This document shows positions 53,154 through 62,285 of a DNA stretch of 64,000 nt, piece by piece. The stretch covers positions 124,001 through 188,000 of the forward strand of contig NZ_JADEYS010000001.1 in the NCBI RefSeq assembly GCF_015209595.1, in the 5' to 3' direction. Each line of letters starts with the position of its first letter. Within the stretch, counting starts at the first letter, position 1. Made by a program: the position numbers and the translations under genes. Source of the DNA: Pontibacterium sinense. GTDB taxonomy: Bacteria; Pseudomonadota; Gammaproteobacteria; Pseudomonadales; Balneatricaceae. Under the pieces are notes generated by a model. That model saw nothing but the letters and a program-made list of their open reading frames with translations, was not told the DNA's origin and made no database searches.

Positions 53154-54293
53154 TTAGTCGTCGAGAAACATCTCCAGCAGGTTGTTGAGGAACAAACGAC
53201 CCTGCTGGGTAGGTGCAAGGCGTGATGGGTCTGTGTCTAGCAGCCCCATCTTTCTGGCCTTCTCGGTGATCGGGTCCAAGGTACTCAGGTCCAATCCAGT
53301 ACGGGATGGAAAGAGCGTGCTATCCACACCGTCCGTCAGACGCAGGGCGTTGAGCATGAACTCAAACGGCAAGGCATCGGCCTCGAGTGTTTCACTGCCA
53401 CCTAAGCGTTTATCCACCTGCATGTAGGCTTTGGGTTGCTTCTGCTTCCAGCGTCGCAGGATGGCGCCATCTTCCTGTGTGACCTTGCCGTGAGCGCCGG
53501 CACCAATGCCGATATAATCACCAAACTGCCAGTAATTGAGGTTATGGCGGGCTTGTTTTCCAGCCTGTGCATAAGCTGAAATCTCGTACTGTGCATAACC
53601 GGCTTCAGCCAAAAACAGTTGTCCACGCTCCTGAATATCCCATAAGGTTTCATCCACAGGCAGTGATGGCGGACGGGCGTGAAACTCGGTGTTAGGCTCG
53701 ATGGTGAGCTGATACCAGGAGATGTGGTCCGGTTTCAGGCTCGCGGCAATTTGCAGGTCCTGTAACGCTTGCTCGGTGCTTTGGCCCGGTAGACCATGCA
53801 TCAGGTCCAGATTCATATTGTCGAACAGTTCGCGTGCCACACCTGCTGCTTTGATCGCTTCTTCACCGCTGTGAATGCGCCCCAATGCCGTCAGCTGCGT
53901 ATCGGAAAAGCTCTGGATACCCAGTGATAGACGATTGACGCCCGCCTCCCGATAGCCCCGAAACTTCTCCTGCTCGAATGTGCCGGGGTTGGCTTCCATC
54001 GTGATCTCGATATCCCGGGCGAAGCTGATCCGCTGTTCCACCTGATTCAACAGTGTGTTGATCATCGCGGCCGAAAACAGGCTCGGGGTGCCGCCGCCGA
54101 TAAAGATACTCTGCAACGGCCGGACACTGGTCTCTTTTAGCTCCTGCTCTAAGTCATCCAGCAGCGCTGCCACATAGGCTTCTTCGGGAATCTCTTCACG
54201 TACCGCATGCGAGTTAAAGTCACAGTATGGACACTTTTGGACACACCATGGGATATGGATGTAGAGACTGAGAGGGGGCAGCGCAATACTCAT
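53154..54293 (-). CDS. hemW: HemW radical-SAM heme chaperone
   Basis: This 379-residue radical SAM protein (older name: oxygen-independent coproporphyrinogen oxidase-like) has the cluster motif CVQKCPYCDF (CxxxCxxC), the SAM-site GGGTPSLFS, EANPGTFE and GVNRLSLGIQSF. HemW proteins have the CxxxCxxC without the extra cysteine of true HemN and pass heme to target proteins. It is followed upstream on the same strand by rdgB, the conserved yggW-yggV order. The start (ATG 54293) begins MSIALPPLSLYIHIPWC. Confidence 0.92.
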   Translation of the reverse strand: MSIALPPLSLYIHIPWCVQKCPYCDFNSHAVREEIPEEAYVAALLDDLEQELKETSVRPLQSIFIGGGTPSLFSAAMINTLLNQVEQRISFARDIEITMEANPGTFEQEKFRGYREAGVNRLSLGIQSFSDTQLTALGRIHSGEEAIKAAGVARELFDNMNLDLMHGLPGQSTEQALQDLQIAASLKPDHISWYQLTIEPNTEFHARPPSLPVDETLWDIQERGQLFLAEAGYAQYEISAYAQAGKQARHNLNYWQFGDYIGIGAGAHGKVTQEDGAILRRWKQKQPKAYMQVDKRLGGSETLEADALPFEFMLNALRLTDGVDSTLFPSRTGLDLSTLDPITEKARKMGLLDTDPSRLAPTQQGRLFLNNLLEMFLDD

Positions 54294-54303
54294 AGGACGG
54301 GCG

Positions 54304-54909
54304 TTATACCTGCAGGTAAGGTTTGATACGGCTGATCAGTTCAGTCACCGCTTGTCCGCGGTGGCTGAGGACATTTTTCTGTTCCGGTGGTAGCTGGGCC
54401 GAGGCTTTATCCAGATCAGGGATCAGGAACAGGGGATCGTAACCAAAGCCGTTGTCACCGCGGGCTTCGGTCAGAATCTGACCTTCCCACGTACCCTGGC
54501 AGATCAGCGGGGTTGGGTCTTCGGCGTGGCGCATGAAGACCAGCAGGCAGCGAAAGCGTGCAGTACGTTTCTCTGCGGGCAGATCTTTTAACAACTCAAG
54601 TAGCTTGGCGTTGTTATCTGCATCGCTGGCATCGGGACCCGAAAAGCGAGCGGAATAGATACCCGGTGCACCCTGAAGGGCGTCCACTTCGAGCCCTGAG
54701 TCATCTGCCAGTGCGGGCAGACCGGTGATTTGTGCGGCGTGACGGGCTTTGAGGATCGCATTCTCAACAAAACTCAGGCCGGTTTCGTCCGCATCGCTAA
54801 CGTTAAAGTCAGATTGCGGTACGACCTCAACATCCATCTGCCCCAAAACCTGATTGAATTCGCGCAGTTTGCCTTTGTTGCCGCTGGCGAGAACAATTTT
54901 GTTGATCAT
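54304..54909 (-). CDS. rdgB: dITP/XTP pyrophosphatase
   Basis: This house-cleaning enzyme hydrolyses dITP, XTP and ITP to keep them out of DNA. The 201-residue protein has the family start MINKIVLASGNKGKLREF, ALADDSGLEVDALQGAPG, the catalytic aspartate region and DNGFGYDPLF, and ends SHRGQAVTEL. ATG 54909 with GAGG six bases upstream is preferred over ATG 54936. It is ten bases before hemW on the minus strand, so they are co-transcribed. Confidence 0.95.
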   Translation of the reverse strand: MINKIVLASGNKGKLREFNQVLGQMDVEVVPQSDFNVSDADETGLSFVENAILKARHAAQITGLPALADDSGLEVDALQGAPGIYSARFSGPDASDADNNAKLLELLKDLPAEKRTARFRCLLVFMRHAEDPTPLICQGTWEGQILTEARGDNGFGYDPLFLIPDLDKASAQLPPEQKNVLSHRGQAVTELISRIKPYLQV

Positions 54910-55062
54910 CTGTAGCCTCATAAGAATAAAAGTCACGTCTCAAACGAACCTCGGTGCGCGTCGAGTATCGACGTGCCTGATCCATGGGGTGGTCTGAGAG
55001 ATGTTCAAAAGGTACGCGCTTACCGGTGGCAGGCGCGTATTTTTCATAATGGATTAAATCTG

Positions 55063-55524
55063 TCAGTCGGCAAAAAAGCGTTGCTCAAACTGCAGGTCAT
55101 AGGCGGGTTGGTTCGGATCAGGTTGCACAGTGACAGAGATACGCATCAGCATATCGTCACTAAAACCAAACTGACCGATGTAATAGACGGCGTTACCTTC
55201 ATCGACCTTCTTGAAGTCGAGCTGCTGAGTCTGTTGTAGCAAGTTAGCTGCAGACCCGGAAATCAGCGCGGAGATCGGTTTTTTATTGCCATCGGCTTCT
55301 TTTTTAAGCACAGAGACATTAATCATCGCACGACGTTTGCCTCGCAGTAACCCGTAGGTTTTAGCAATATCCGGCTCAACAAAACTGCTGTTGAATGCGT
55401 TGTAGTGGATTTCGTAGTCGCCGTATGCGACAAACTGAGCGGCCTGCGCGGGAAGCGCCATAAACAATAAACTGATTGCTGCCGTACTCAGCAGGCGCTG
55501 CAAAAAATGAGAACCTGTTTTCAT
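55063..55524 (-). CDS. Exported DUF4426 protein
   Basis: This 153-residue protein has a signal peptide (LLSTAAISLLFMALPAQA) and the DUF4426 pattern FVAYGDYEIHYNAFNSSFVEPDIAKTYGL then RAMINVSVL. The function is unknown. It is regularly located between rdgB and metW in pseudomonads and relatives, as here, and is 15 bases beyond metW on the same strand. Confidence 0.87.
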   Translation of the reverse strand: MKTGSHFLQRLLSTAAISLLFMALPAQAAQFVAYGDYEIHYNAFNSSFVEPDIAKTYGLLRGKRRAMINVSVLKKEADGNKKPISALISGSAANLLQQTQQLDFKKVDEGNAVYYIGQFGFSDDMLMRISVTVQPDPNQPAYDLQFEQRFFAD

Positions 55525-55539
55525 AACCTGCTTAGCCTC

Positions 55540-56130
55540 TTATCGGGTAATGCGGTAGATTGCGATCTCGCCCAGCATGTTGGGCCAGAGATGGATCCAC
55601 CAGCGGTGGCGATGCTCATTATCCACAACTGTGCGTTCCATGATGTAGATATTGCGCTCTACACACAGACTTTCAAAGTCTTTGAAGGTGCAGAAGTGAA
55701 TATTGGGCGTGTTATACCAAGTATAGGGCAGGAACTTGGATACCGGCATTTTCCCACGAAAAGCCAGGTAGCCACGGGCCCGCCAATGCCCAAAGTTCGG
55801 GAAGGTGACAATACACTCTTTCCCGATACGTAACAGCTCGTCAACGATCTGATCCGGGCGATGCATTGCCTGCAAAGCCTGTGTCATCACAACCGTATCA
55901 AAGCTGTTACTTTTGATACTGGATAAACCGGTATCAATGTCCTTTTCGATGACGTTTACACCATTTTCTATACACGCGGTGATATTGTCCGCGTTAATTT
56001 CCAGTCCGTAACCACTCACCTCTTTGTGCTGTTGCAGATGGTGCAGCAGTTCGCCATCACCGCAGCCGACGTCCAGCACGCGGCTACCGGGTTCGATCCA
56101 GTTTCGGATGATTTCTAAATCGGCGCGCAT
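55540..56130 (-). CDS. metW: MetW methyltransferase-like partner of MetX
   Basis: This 196-residue SAM-dependent-methyltransferase fold protein has motif I VLDVGCGDGELLHHL, VIEKDIDTGLSS, SFDTVVMTQALQAM and the MetW-specific NFGHWRARGYLAFRGKMPVSKFLPY. MetW works with MetX in homoserine acylation for methionine synthesis. Its ATG shares a base with the metX stop, so the two proteins are made in step. Confidence 0.94.
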   Translation of the reverse strand: MRADLEIIRNWIEPGSRVLDVGCGDGELLHHLQQHKEVSGYGLEINADNITACIENGVNVIEKDIDTGLSSIKSNSFDTVVMTQALQAMHRPDQIVDELLRIGKECIVTFPNFGHWRARGYLAFRGKMPVSKFLPYTWYNTPNIHFCTFKDFESLCVERNIYIMERTVVDNEHRHRWWIHLWPNMLGEIAIYRITR

Positions 56131-57296
56131 CAGGCTGTCTCCCCGGAAGTCTTTGGAATATCCGCTTCAACCCGTTTCATGTAAGCCCTGAAGATCTCCA
56201 TATAGCGTGGAATGGGGATCAGGAAGGCATCATGCCCCTGTGGTGAGTCGATCTCCGCGTAGCTGACCTGTTTGCCCGCTTCTACCAATGCATCGGTGAT
56301 CGCGCGTGAACGTTCCGGAGAGAAGCGCCAGTCCGTGGTGAAAGAGATCACCATAAACTTACACAATGCCCGTTTGAGGGCCGCAGGCAGATCATGGTTG
56401 AAGTCTGCAGCCGGGTCGTAATAGTCCAGTGCCTTGGTCATCAGCAGGTAGGTATTGGCGTCAAACTCGGTCGAAAAACGCTCGCCCTGATAACGCAGGT
56501 AGGACTCCACTTCAAACTGTGGGTTAAAATCGAAGCTGATTTTACCTTCCCGCAGTTCACGCCCGAACTTGTCGCGCATACCATCATCGGACAGGTAGGT
56601 AATATGGCCAAGCATACGGGCCAGCATCAGTCCCACCTTGGGCACTTCGTCCTGCTCGTAGTAGTGGCCGTTGTGGAACTGTGGATCTTTGCTGATGGCC
56701 TGGCGGGCCACCTCATTAAATGCGATGTTTTGCGCTGAGAGTTTCGGCGCGGCGGCAATGACCATGCAGTGTCGCAGGCGCTGGGGATAGTCGATGGACC
56801 ATTGCAATGCCTGCATGCCACCCAGACTACCACCAATTACCGCTGCCCACTGTTCGATACCGAAGTGGTCGGCGAGGCGTGCCTGACTGTTGACCCAGTC
56901 GGCGACGGTCATCAGCGGGAAATCGGGGCCATAAGGCTTGTTGGTGTCAGGGTTTGTCTGATTTGGGCCGCTGGATCCATGACAGCCTCCCAGATTGTTC
57001 AAACCGATGACAAAGAACTTATTGGTATCGATCGGTTTGCCCGGGCCAATCGCGGAATCCCACCAGCCGGGTTTACGGTCATCGAGGCTGTTGTATCCCG
57101 CCACATGGTGATTACCAGATAAGGCATGGCAGATCAGAATGGCGTTGGAGCGCGCCTCATTCAGCTCACCATAGGTTTCAACCATCAGATGATACTGATC
57201 AAGGGTGCGGCCGCAGGCCAGTTCAAGAGGTTGGTTAAACAGAATTTTTTCGGGTTGGACAAGACCAACCGAATCGTCAGGAATAATTTCGGGCAT
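56130..57296 (-). CDS. metX: Homoserine O-acyltransferase (MetX)
   Basis: This 388-residue alpha/beta hydrolase acylates homoserine at the entry to methionine synthesis. The nucleophile lies in [14 protein letters not shown], the oxyanion region in [12 protein letters not shown] and [14 protein letters not shown], the aspartate in [10 protein letters not shown] and the histidine in [10 protein letters not shown]. Whether it uses acetyl- or succinyl-CoA cannot be decided by eye; many metW-linked gammaproteobacterial enzymes prefer succinyl-CoA. ATG 57296 is used, with a GTG one codon earlier. Confidence 0.94.
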   Translation of the reverse strand: MPEIIPDDSVGLVQPEKILFNQPLELACGRTLDQYHLMVETYGELNEARSNAILICHALSGNHHVAGYNSLDDRKPGWWDSAIGPGKPIDTNKFFVIGLNNLGGCHGSSGPNQTNPDTNKPYGPDFPLMTVADWVNSQARLADHFGIEQWAAVIGGSLGGMQALQWSIDYPQRLRHCMVIAAAPKLSAQNIAFNEVARQAISKDPQFHNGHYYEQDEVPKVGLMLARMLGHITYLSDDGMRDKFGRELREGKISFDFNPQFEVESYLRYQGERFSTEFDANTYLLMTKALDYYDPAADFNHDLPAALKRALCKFMVISFTTDWRFSPERSRAITDALVEAGKQVSYAEIDSPQGHDAFLIPIPRYMEIFRAYMKRVEADIPKTSGETA

Positions 57297-57403
57297 CACT
57301 CAATACTCAACAATAAAACGGAAAACAGAAAGCCGTTGTGCAGTTGAGCTTCACATCTCGTAAAACAGCAGGCTGTGTTGTACCAGAAGTGTCATGGTTG
57401 AGT

Positions 57404-57697
57404 TCACGTCCGTTTCTCAATATTCAATAAAGCCGGCAGCTTGGCCGGTTGTTCAATTCTGATCCGTTTCTGGCGGCCTAGTTCACCGCTGATGATGCGG
57501 ATATCGCGTTTAGCCACGCCAAACTGCTTCGCCAGAAATTTGATCAGATGTGTATTGGCCCGCCCGTCAATGGGCGGTGCCGTGATGCGGATTTTAACAC
57601 TGTCACCGTGTAATCCGACAATCTCATCTTTTGCTGCTTTGGGCTGCAGGTGGCAGCTCAGGAGCAGGTCATCCTCTTGCCACTGATAAACCGTCAT
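57404..57697 (-). CDS. yggU: YggU/DUF167 family protein
   Basis: This 97-residue small alpha/beta protein has the family signature VKIRITAPPIDGRANTHLI followed by FLAKQFGVAKRDIRIISGELGRQKRI. The function is unknown. Its start overlaps the yggT stop by one base, giving the conserved order yggS-proC-yggT-yggU seen here on the minus strand. Confidence 0.92.
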   Translation of the reverse strand: MTVYQWQEDDLLLSCHLQPKAAKDEIVGLHGDSVKIRITAPPIDGRANTHLIKFLAKQFGVAKRDIRIISGELGRQKRIRIEQPAKLPALLNIEKRT

Positions 57698-58239
57698 TAA
57701 ATGACGTAAGGCGCCAGCTGCCCTCGGATAATCTGAATCACCAGAAAGATCAGAATCGGTGACAGGTCCAGACCACCCAACGGTGGAATGACTTTACGTG
57801 CCAGCTCCATCAGAGGTTCGGTCAGCTGCTGAATCAATTGTGGTCCCGGATGATAACTGCCCGGTGCAATCCAGCTGATGATCACCGATGCCAGTACCGC
57901 CCAGAAGTACACCATCAGCACAGTATCAACCACGGTGATCGCAGAGAAGATCAGCATGCTTGGTATCTGCAGAGCCCCGCCGTTGATCATAACGATCAGG
58001 GCAAGTGTGACAAACTTAACCAGCAGGGCCAGTATCAGTGCGGACAGATCCCAACGACCCGCGCGGGGCAGTACCTTCTGGAATGGCACCAGCGGTTTAT
58101 TGGTGAGACGAACCACCGCCTGCGAGATCGGGTTGTAGTAATCGGCGCGGGCCAACTGCAACAAGAAACGCAGAATAACGATGAATAAGTAAAGGCCACC
58201 TACTGTGGAGATTATGAGCGTTAACGGATCCTGTCCCAT
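57697..58239 (-). CDS. yggT: YggT-family inner membrane protein
   Basis: This 180-residue protein has two copies of the YggT unit, each with a helix, an amphipathic segment and the PFQKVLP/LARKVIPPLGGLDLSPI motif. The family is linked to osmotic or ion homeostasis in some bacteria. ATG 58239 (MGQDPLTLI) with AGGA upstream is preferred over ATG 58329. It overlaps yggU and lies 120 bases after proC. Confidence 0.92.
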   Translation of the reverse strand: MGQDPLTLIISTVGGLYLFIVILRFLLQLARADYYNPISQAVVRLTNKPLVPFQKVLPRAGRWDLSALILALLVKFVTLALIVMINGGALQIPSMLIFSAITVVDTVLMVYFWAVLASVIISWIAPGSYHPGPQLIQQLTEPLMELARKVIPPLGGLDLSPILIFLVIQIIRGQLAPYVI

Positions 58240-58359
58240 CTCTTTTCCTGTCTCGGTAATACGGCTGGGTTTGAGCACATAATTGCTGGAAGTATAGAGC
58301 CTTACGCCGGGATGTTGAACTCCGAACATACCGGTATAAGGCTGGTTTAGCCGCAGTTT

Positions 58360-59184
58360 TTACTGACCAAGCTCTTTTGCCAGTTCGACAGAGCGGTCAT
58401 TGCAGGCTTTTAGCGCGGTATCTACCAGTTCTGGCAGGCCGCCATCGATAAAGCGTTTGATCGCTTGTTCGGTGGTTCCGTTTGGAGAGGTGACACGGCG
58501 ACGTAATTCACCCGGATCAACGTCGCTGCTGCTGGCCATCTTGGCGGCGCCCAGTGCGGTTTGCAGCGTCAGCTGGGTGGCTACCTCTTCGCTCAAGCCC
58601 AATTTCTTACCTGCTTCGATCATGCTTTCCATCATCAGGAAGTAATACGCAGGGCCTGAACCGGATACCGCTGTCACAGCATCCAGCTGGCTTTCTTCAT
58701 CGACCCACAGGGCGATACCGATCGCTGCCAGAATTTCTTCAGCCTGCTGGCGTTGCTCATCGCTGACAAAGGTATTGGCATATAAACCGCTTGCGCCGGT
58801 CTGTACCAGTGCTGGGGTATTTGGCATACAGCGAACAATCGCGTTGCTGGTACCGAGCCAGTGATCAATAGTCGGTGACATGATGCCTGCTGCAATCGAG
58901 ACAATCAGCGGTTGCTGAGTTTGTACTGCATCAACAATCTCGTCACATACGCTCTTCAGAATCTGTGGTTTTACGGACAACACGACAATATCGGCGCTGG
59001 CTACGGCTTCACTGTTGTTATCGCTGGTCTTAACGCCCTGAATCGCCAGATCGGTCAGCTTGGCCGTAGTCGGCTCGGTTGCCCAGATCTGTTCTGCCGG
59101 ATAGCCGTTGTCGATCAGGCCACCGATAATCGCGCGGGCCATGTTGCCGGCACCGATAAACGCCAGAGTAGGTTGTTTGTTCAA
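58360..59184 (-). CDS. proC: Pyrroline-5-carboxylate reductase
   Basis: This enzyme makes proline from pyrroline-5-carboxylate using NAD(P)H. The 274-residue protein has the nucleotide fold TLAFIGAGNMARAIIGGLI, LSVKPQ, CMPNTPALVQTGASGLY, the AVSGSGPAYYFLMMESMI motif and a SPNGTTEQAI end. I chose the TTG at 59184 because AGGA lies seven bases upstream and the length fits; the ATG at 59229 would lie inside yggS and add residues without similarity. yggS precedes it by ten bases. Confidence 0.93.
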   Translation of the reverse strand: MNKQPTLAFIGAGNMARAIIGGLIDNGYPAEQIWATEPTTAKLTDLAIQGVKTSDNNSEAVASADIVVLSVKPQILKSVCDEIVDAVQTQQPLIVSIAAGIMSPTIDHWLGTSNAIVRCMPNTPALVQTGASGLYANTFVSDEQRQQAEEILAAIGIALWVDEESQLDAVTAVSGSGPAYYFLMMESMIEAGKKLGLSEEVATQLTLQTALGAAKMASSSDVDPGELRRRVTSPNGTTEQAIKRFIDGGLPELVDTALKACNDRSVELAKELGQ

Positions 59185-59194
59185 AGGTCTGTCC

Positions 59195-59899
59195 TCAATT
59201 CTGCTTGTTGCTGTAATCACGTGCGCCAAAAATAGCGGTGCCGATACGCACGATAGTCGCGCCTTCAGCGATGGCCATCGCCATATCGCCGGACATCCCC
59301 ATCGATAGAGTATCTAGCGTTGGATGGTTTTGTTTAAGTTCCGTAAACAACTGCTGCATGCGGTGGAACGCATCACGCTGTTGTTCTGGGTCATCGGTCG
59401 CCTGTGGAATGGCCATTAGACCACGCAGCTTAATGCGTGGTAGGGCGGCGATCTCTGCGACCAATGTTGCTGTATCTTCCGGCAGACAGCCTGCTTTACT
59501 CTCTTCACCGCTGATATTGATCTGGAGACAAATATTCAGTGCAGGTAAGTGTTCGGGGCGCTGTTCTGACAGGCGACGTGCAATTTTAATCCGGTCGACG
59601 CTATGAACCCAATGAAAACTTTCAGCAATCGGTCGGGTTTTGTTGGACTGAATAGGACCAATAAAATGCCAGCAAAGGTCGTCTAATGCCGATAATGCGT
59701 CTATCTTTTCCAGACTCTCCTGCAGGTAGTTTTCGCCAAAGTGGCGTTGACCGTGGTCGTAGGCCTGTTTCAGTTCATCCGCAGTGCGGGTTTTACTGAC
59801 CGCCAGCAGGGTAATGTCAGCCGGCTCACGACCGGTGGCGGTTGCAGCTTCATGGATCTGCTGCTGAACCTTAATCAGGTTGTTGTTGATACAGGGCAT
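59195..59899 (-). CDS. yggS: YggS-type PLP homeostasis protein
   Basis: This 234-residue PLP-binding TIM-barrel protein (PLPBP/YggS family) has the cofactor lysine K36 in LLAVSKTRTADELKQAY, HFGENYLQESLEK, WHFIGPIQSNKT and SMGMSGDMAMAIAEGATIVRIG. It buffers PLP rather than acting as a racemase. It is divergent from pilT (88 bases apart), the standard arrangement in pseudomonads and relatives. Confidence 0.95.
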   Translation of the reverse strand: MPCINNNLIKVQQQIHEAATATGREPADITLLAVSKTRTADELKQAYDHGQRHFGENYLQESLEKIDALSALDDLCWHFIGPIQSNKTRPIAESFHWVHSVDRIKIARRLSEQRPEHLPALNICLQINISGEESKAGCLPEDTATLVAEIAALPRIKLRGLMAIPQATDDPEQQRDAFHRMQQLFTELKQNHPTLDTLSMGMSGDMAMAIAEGATIVRIGTAIFGARDYSNKQN

Positions 59900-59987
59900 G
59901 GAGTAAATAACCTATCAGATTGGCTTGCTGCGTCTATTCTGCTAGAACTAGTGACTTCGTTGAAGGGGTCTTGGAAAACCACATATT

Positions 59988-61022
59988 ATGGATATTACTG
60001 AACTTTTGTCATTTGCTGTACAGCAGAATGCTTCTGATCTTCATGTGACGGCTGGGATGCCGCCGCTGATCCGCGTTGACGGCGATGTTCGGCGGATAAA
60101 ATTGCCGGCAATGGAACACAAAGAGGTCCATTCGCTGGTCTATGAAATCATGAACGATAAACAGCGAAAAGAGTACGAAGAAAATCTGGAAGTGGATTTC
60201 TCGTTCGAGATTCCGGGGCTGGCGCGTTTTCGTGTGAATGCGTTTAACCAGAACCGTGGTGCAGCGGCTGTATTTCGTACTATCCCCAGTAAAGTATTGG
60301 GTATGGAAGAGCTGGGCATGGGCGGTGTGTTTCGTGACCTGTCAGAAAAACACCGGGGACTGGTGCTGGTTACAGGACCGACCGGTTCCGGTAAGAGTAC
60401 CACGCTGGCGGCGATGGTCGATTACATCAATGAAACCCGCTCAGACCATATCCTGACTATTGAAGACCCGATTGAATTTGTACACGAGAGCAAAAAGTCG
60501 CTGATCAACCAGCGTGAAGTACATCGTGATACCCACGGTTTTTCCAACGCGCTGCGATCTGCCCTGCGTGAAGACCCGGATATTATCCTGGTCGGAGAGA
60601 TGCGAGATCTGGAAACAATTCGTCTGGCACTGACCGCCGCCGAAACGGGCCACCTTGTTTTTGGTACACTGCATACGACCTCAGCGGCAAAAACCATCGA
60701 CCGTATTATCGATGTATTCCCCGCTGCGGAGAAATCGATGGTGCGTTCAATGCTGTCGGAATCGTTGCAAGGCGTTATCGCTCAGACGTTGTTGAAGAAA
60801 AGTGGCGGTGGCCGTGTGGCGGCACATGAAATTATGATTGGTACACCTGCGATCCGTAACCTGATCCGTGAGGACAAGGTGGCTCAGATGTACTCCGCTA
60901 TCCAGACGGGTGCTGCTTTCGGGATGAAAACACTGGACCAGAGTCTGGGAGAACTGCTGCAGAAAGGGCTGATCGGCCGGGAATCGGCACGCGAAAAAGC
61001 TCAGAACCCAACTGCGTTCTAA
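59988..61022 (+). CDS. pilT: Type IV pilus retraction ATPase PilT
   Basis: This hexameric motor drives pilus retraction (twitching, DNA uptake). The 344-residue protein has Walker A GPTGSGKSTTLAAM, the Asp and His boxes (LTIEDPIEFVHESKKSLINQ; GHLVFGTLHTTSA), Walker B DPDIILVGEMRD and the PilT-specific AIRNLIRE motif near the C-terminus. Full length. It is followed by pilU after 25 bases. Confidence 0.97.
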   Translation: MDITELLSFAVQQNASDLHVTAGMPPLIRVDGDVRRIKLPAMEHKEVHSLVYEIMNDKQRKEYEENLEVDFSFEIPGLARFRVNAFNQNRGAAAVFRTIPSKVLGMEELGMGGVFRDLSEKHRGLVLVTGPTGSGKSTTLAAMVDYINETRSDHILTIEDPIEFVHESKKSLINQREVHRDTHGFSNALRSALREDPDIILVGEMRDLETIRLALTAAETGHLVFGTLHTTSAAKTIDRIIDVFPAAEKSMVRSMLSESLQGVIAQTLLKKSGGGRVAAHEIMIGTPAIRNLIREDKVAQMYSAIQTGAAFGMKTLDQSLGELLQKGLIGRESAREKAQNPTAF

Positions 61023-61047
61023 ATGCTGATGCTGTAAGGAGCATGCT

Positions 61048-62217
61048 GTGGATTTTACTCAGCTACTGAAAGTGATGGTCGACAGGGAAGCGTCTGACCT
61101 CTTTGTAACGGCGGATGCACGTCCCACCATCAAGGTGGATGGTACGTTGAAGCCGTTAACCCGTGAGCCGATTAGCGGTGAGCAGTCTCGGGCGCTGGTC
61201 TTCAGCACCATGAATGATAAACAACTGGCGGAATTTGAAGGTACCCGCGAGTGTAACTTTGCCATCTCCATTCCTACGATGGGGCGTTTTCGTGTTTCGG
61301 CCTTCTATCAACGTGATGTTCCCGGCATGGTGTTGCGCCGTATTAACGATTACATCCCAAGCTTTGACGAATTGAATCTACCAGACGTGTTAAAAAGCCT
61401 GACGATGACCAAGCGAGGCCTGATCCTGTTTGTCGGCGGAACCTCGACCGGTAAATCTACCTCCCTGGCCTCGATGATCGATTACCGAAACAGCAACAGC
61501 CGTGGTCATATCATCACGATTGAGGATCCTATCGAGTTTATGCATCCGCATAAGCAGTGCATCGTAACTCAGCGAGAAGTGGGTATTGATACGGATTCCT
61601 TCGACGTAGCGCTGAAAAACACCCTGCGTCAGGCGCCGGATGTGATCCTGATGGGAGAGATCCGTACCAAGGAAACGATGCAATACGGTATGACCTTTGC
61701 TGAGACCGGCCATCTCTGTCTCGCAACGATGCATGCCAATAACGCCAACCAGGCGTTGGACCGGATTATCAGCTTCTTCCCGCCGGAACATCACGATCAG
61801 CTGTGGATGGATCTGTCGTTGAACCTGAAAGCGATTGTGGCGCAGCAGCTATTGCCCGCGAAAGACGGCAAAGGCCGCCGGGCCGCGATTGAGGTGCTGA
61901 TCAATACGCCATTGATTCAGGACTTGATTCGCAAGGGCAATGTCCACGAAATCAAAGAGGTCATGAAAAAGTCCACCAACCTGGGCATGCAAACTTTCGA
62001 CCAGGCCTTGTTTACACTGTTCAAAGAAGGTGTGATTGATTACGACGTGGCACTGAACCATGCGGATTCAGCCAACGATCTGCGTCTGATGATTAAGCTG
62101 GATGCAAAGGCGAACCCTGAGCTGGATAAGATCGACGAAGCGGAATTTTCGCTGCAGGGCGAAGATGACTATATCGACGACCTGGGTGGAAATCCGATCA
62201 AGCCAAAGGGTAAATGA
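61048..62217 (+). CDS. pilU: PilT-dependent retraction ATPase PilU
   Basis: This accessory retraction motor assists PilT. The 389-residue protein has Walker A GGTSTGKSTSLASM, ITIEDPIEFMHPHKQCIVTQ, LMGEIRTKETMQYGMTFAETG and a C-terminal acidic extension that PilT lacks. The start is GTG 61048 with TAAGGAG upstream. It is co-transcribed with pilT. Full length. Confidence 0.96.
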   Translation: MDFTQLLKVMVDREASDLFVTADARPTIKVDGTLKPLTREPISGEQSRALVFSTMNDKQLAEFEGTRECNFAISIPTMGRFRVSAFYQRDVPGMVLRRINDYIPSFDELNLPDVLKSLTMTKRGLILFVGGTSTGKSTSLASMIDYRNSNSRGHIITIEDPIEFMHPHKQCIVTQREVGIDTDSFDVALKNTLRQAPDVILMGEIRTKETMQYGMTFAETGHLCLATMHANNANQALDRIISFFPPEHHDQLWMDLSLNLKAIVAQQLLPAKDGKGRRAAIEVLINTPLIQDLIRKGNVHEIKEVMKKSTNLGMQTFDQALFTLFKEGVIDYDVALNHADSANDLRLMIKLDAKANPELDKIDEAEFSLQGEDDYIDDLGGNPIKPKGK

Positions 62218-62285
62218 TTCACAAGCCACCTTGGTACTTTGACGTTGAGTGGGGCCAGATTGTTATCGCCGCTAAGCAATCAGCA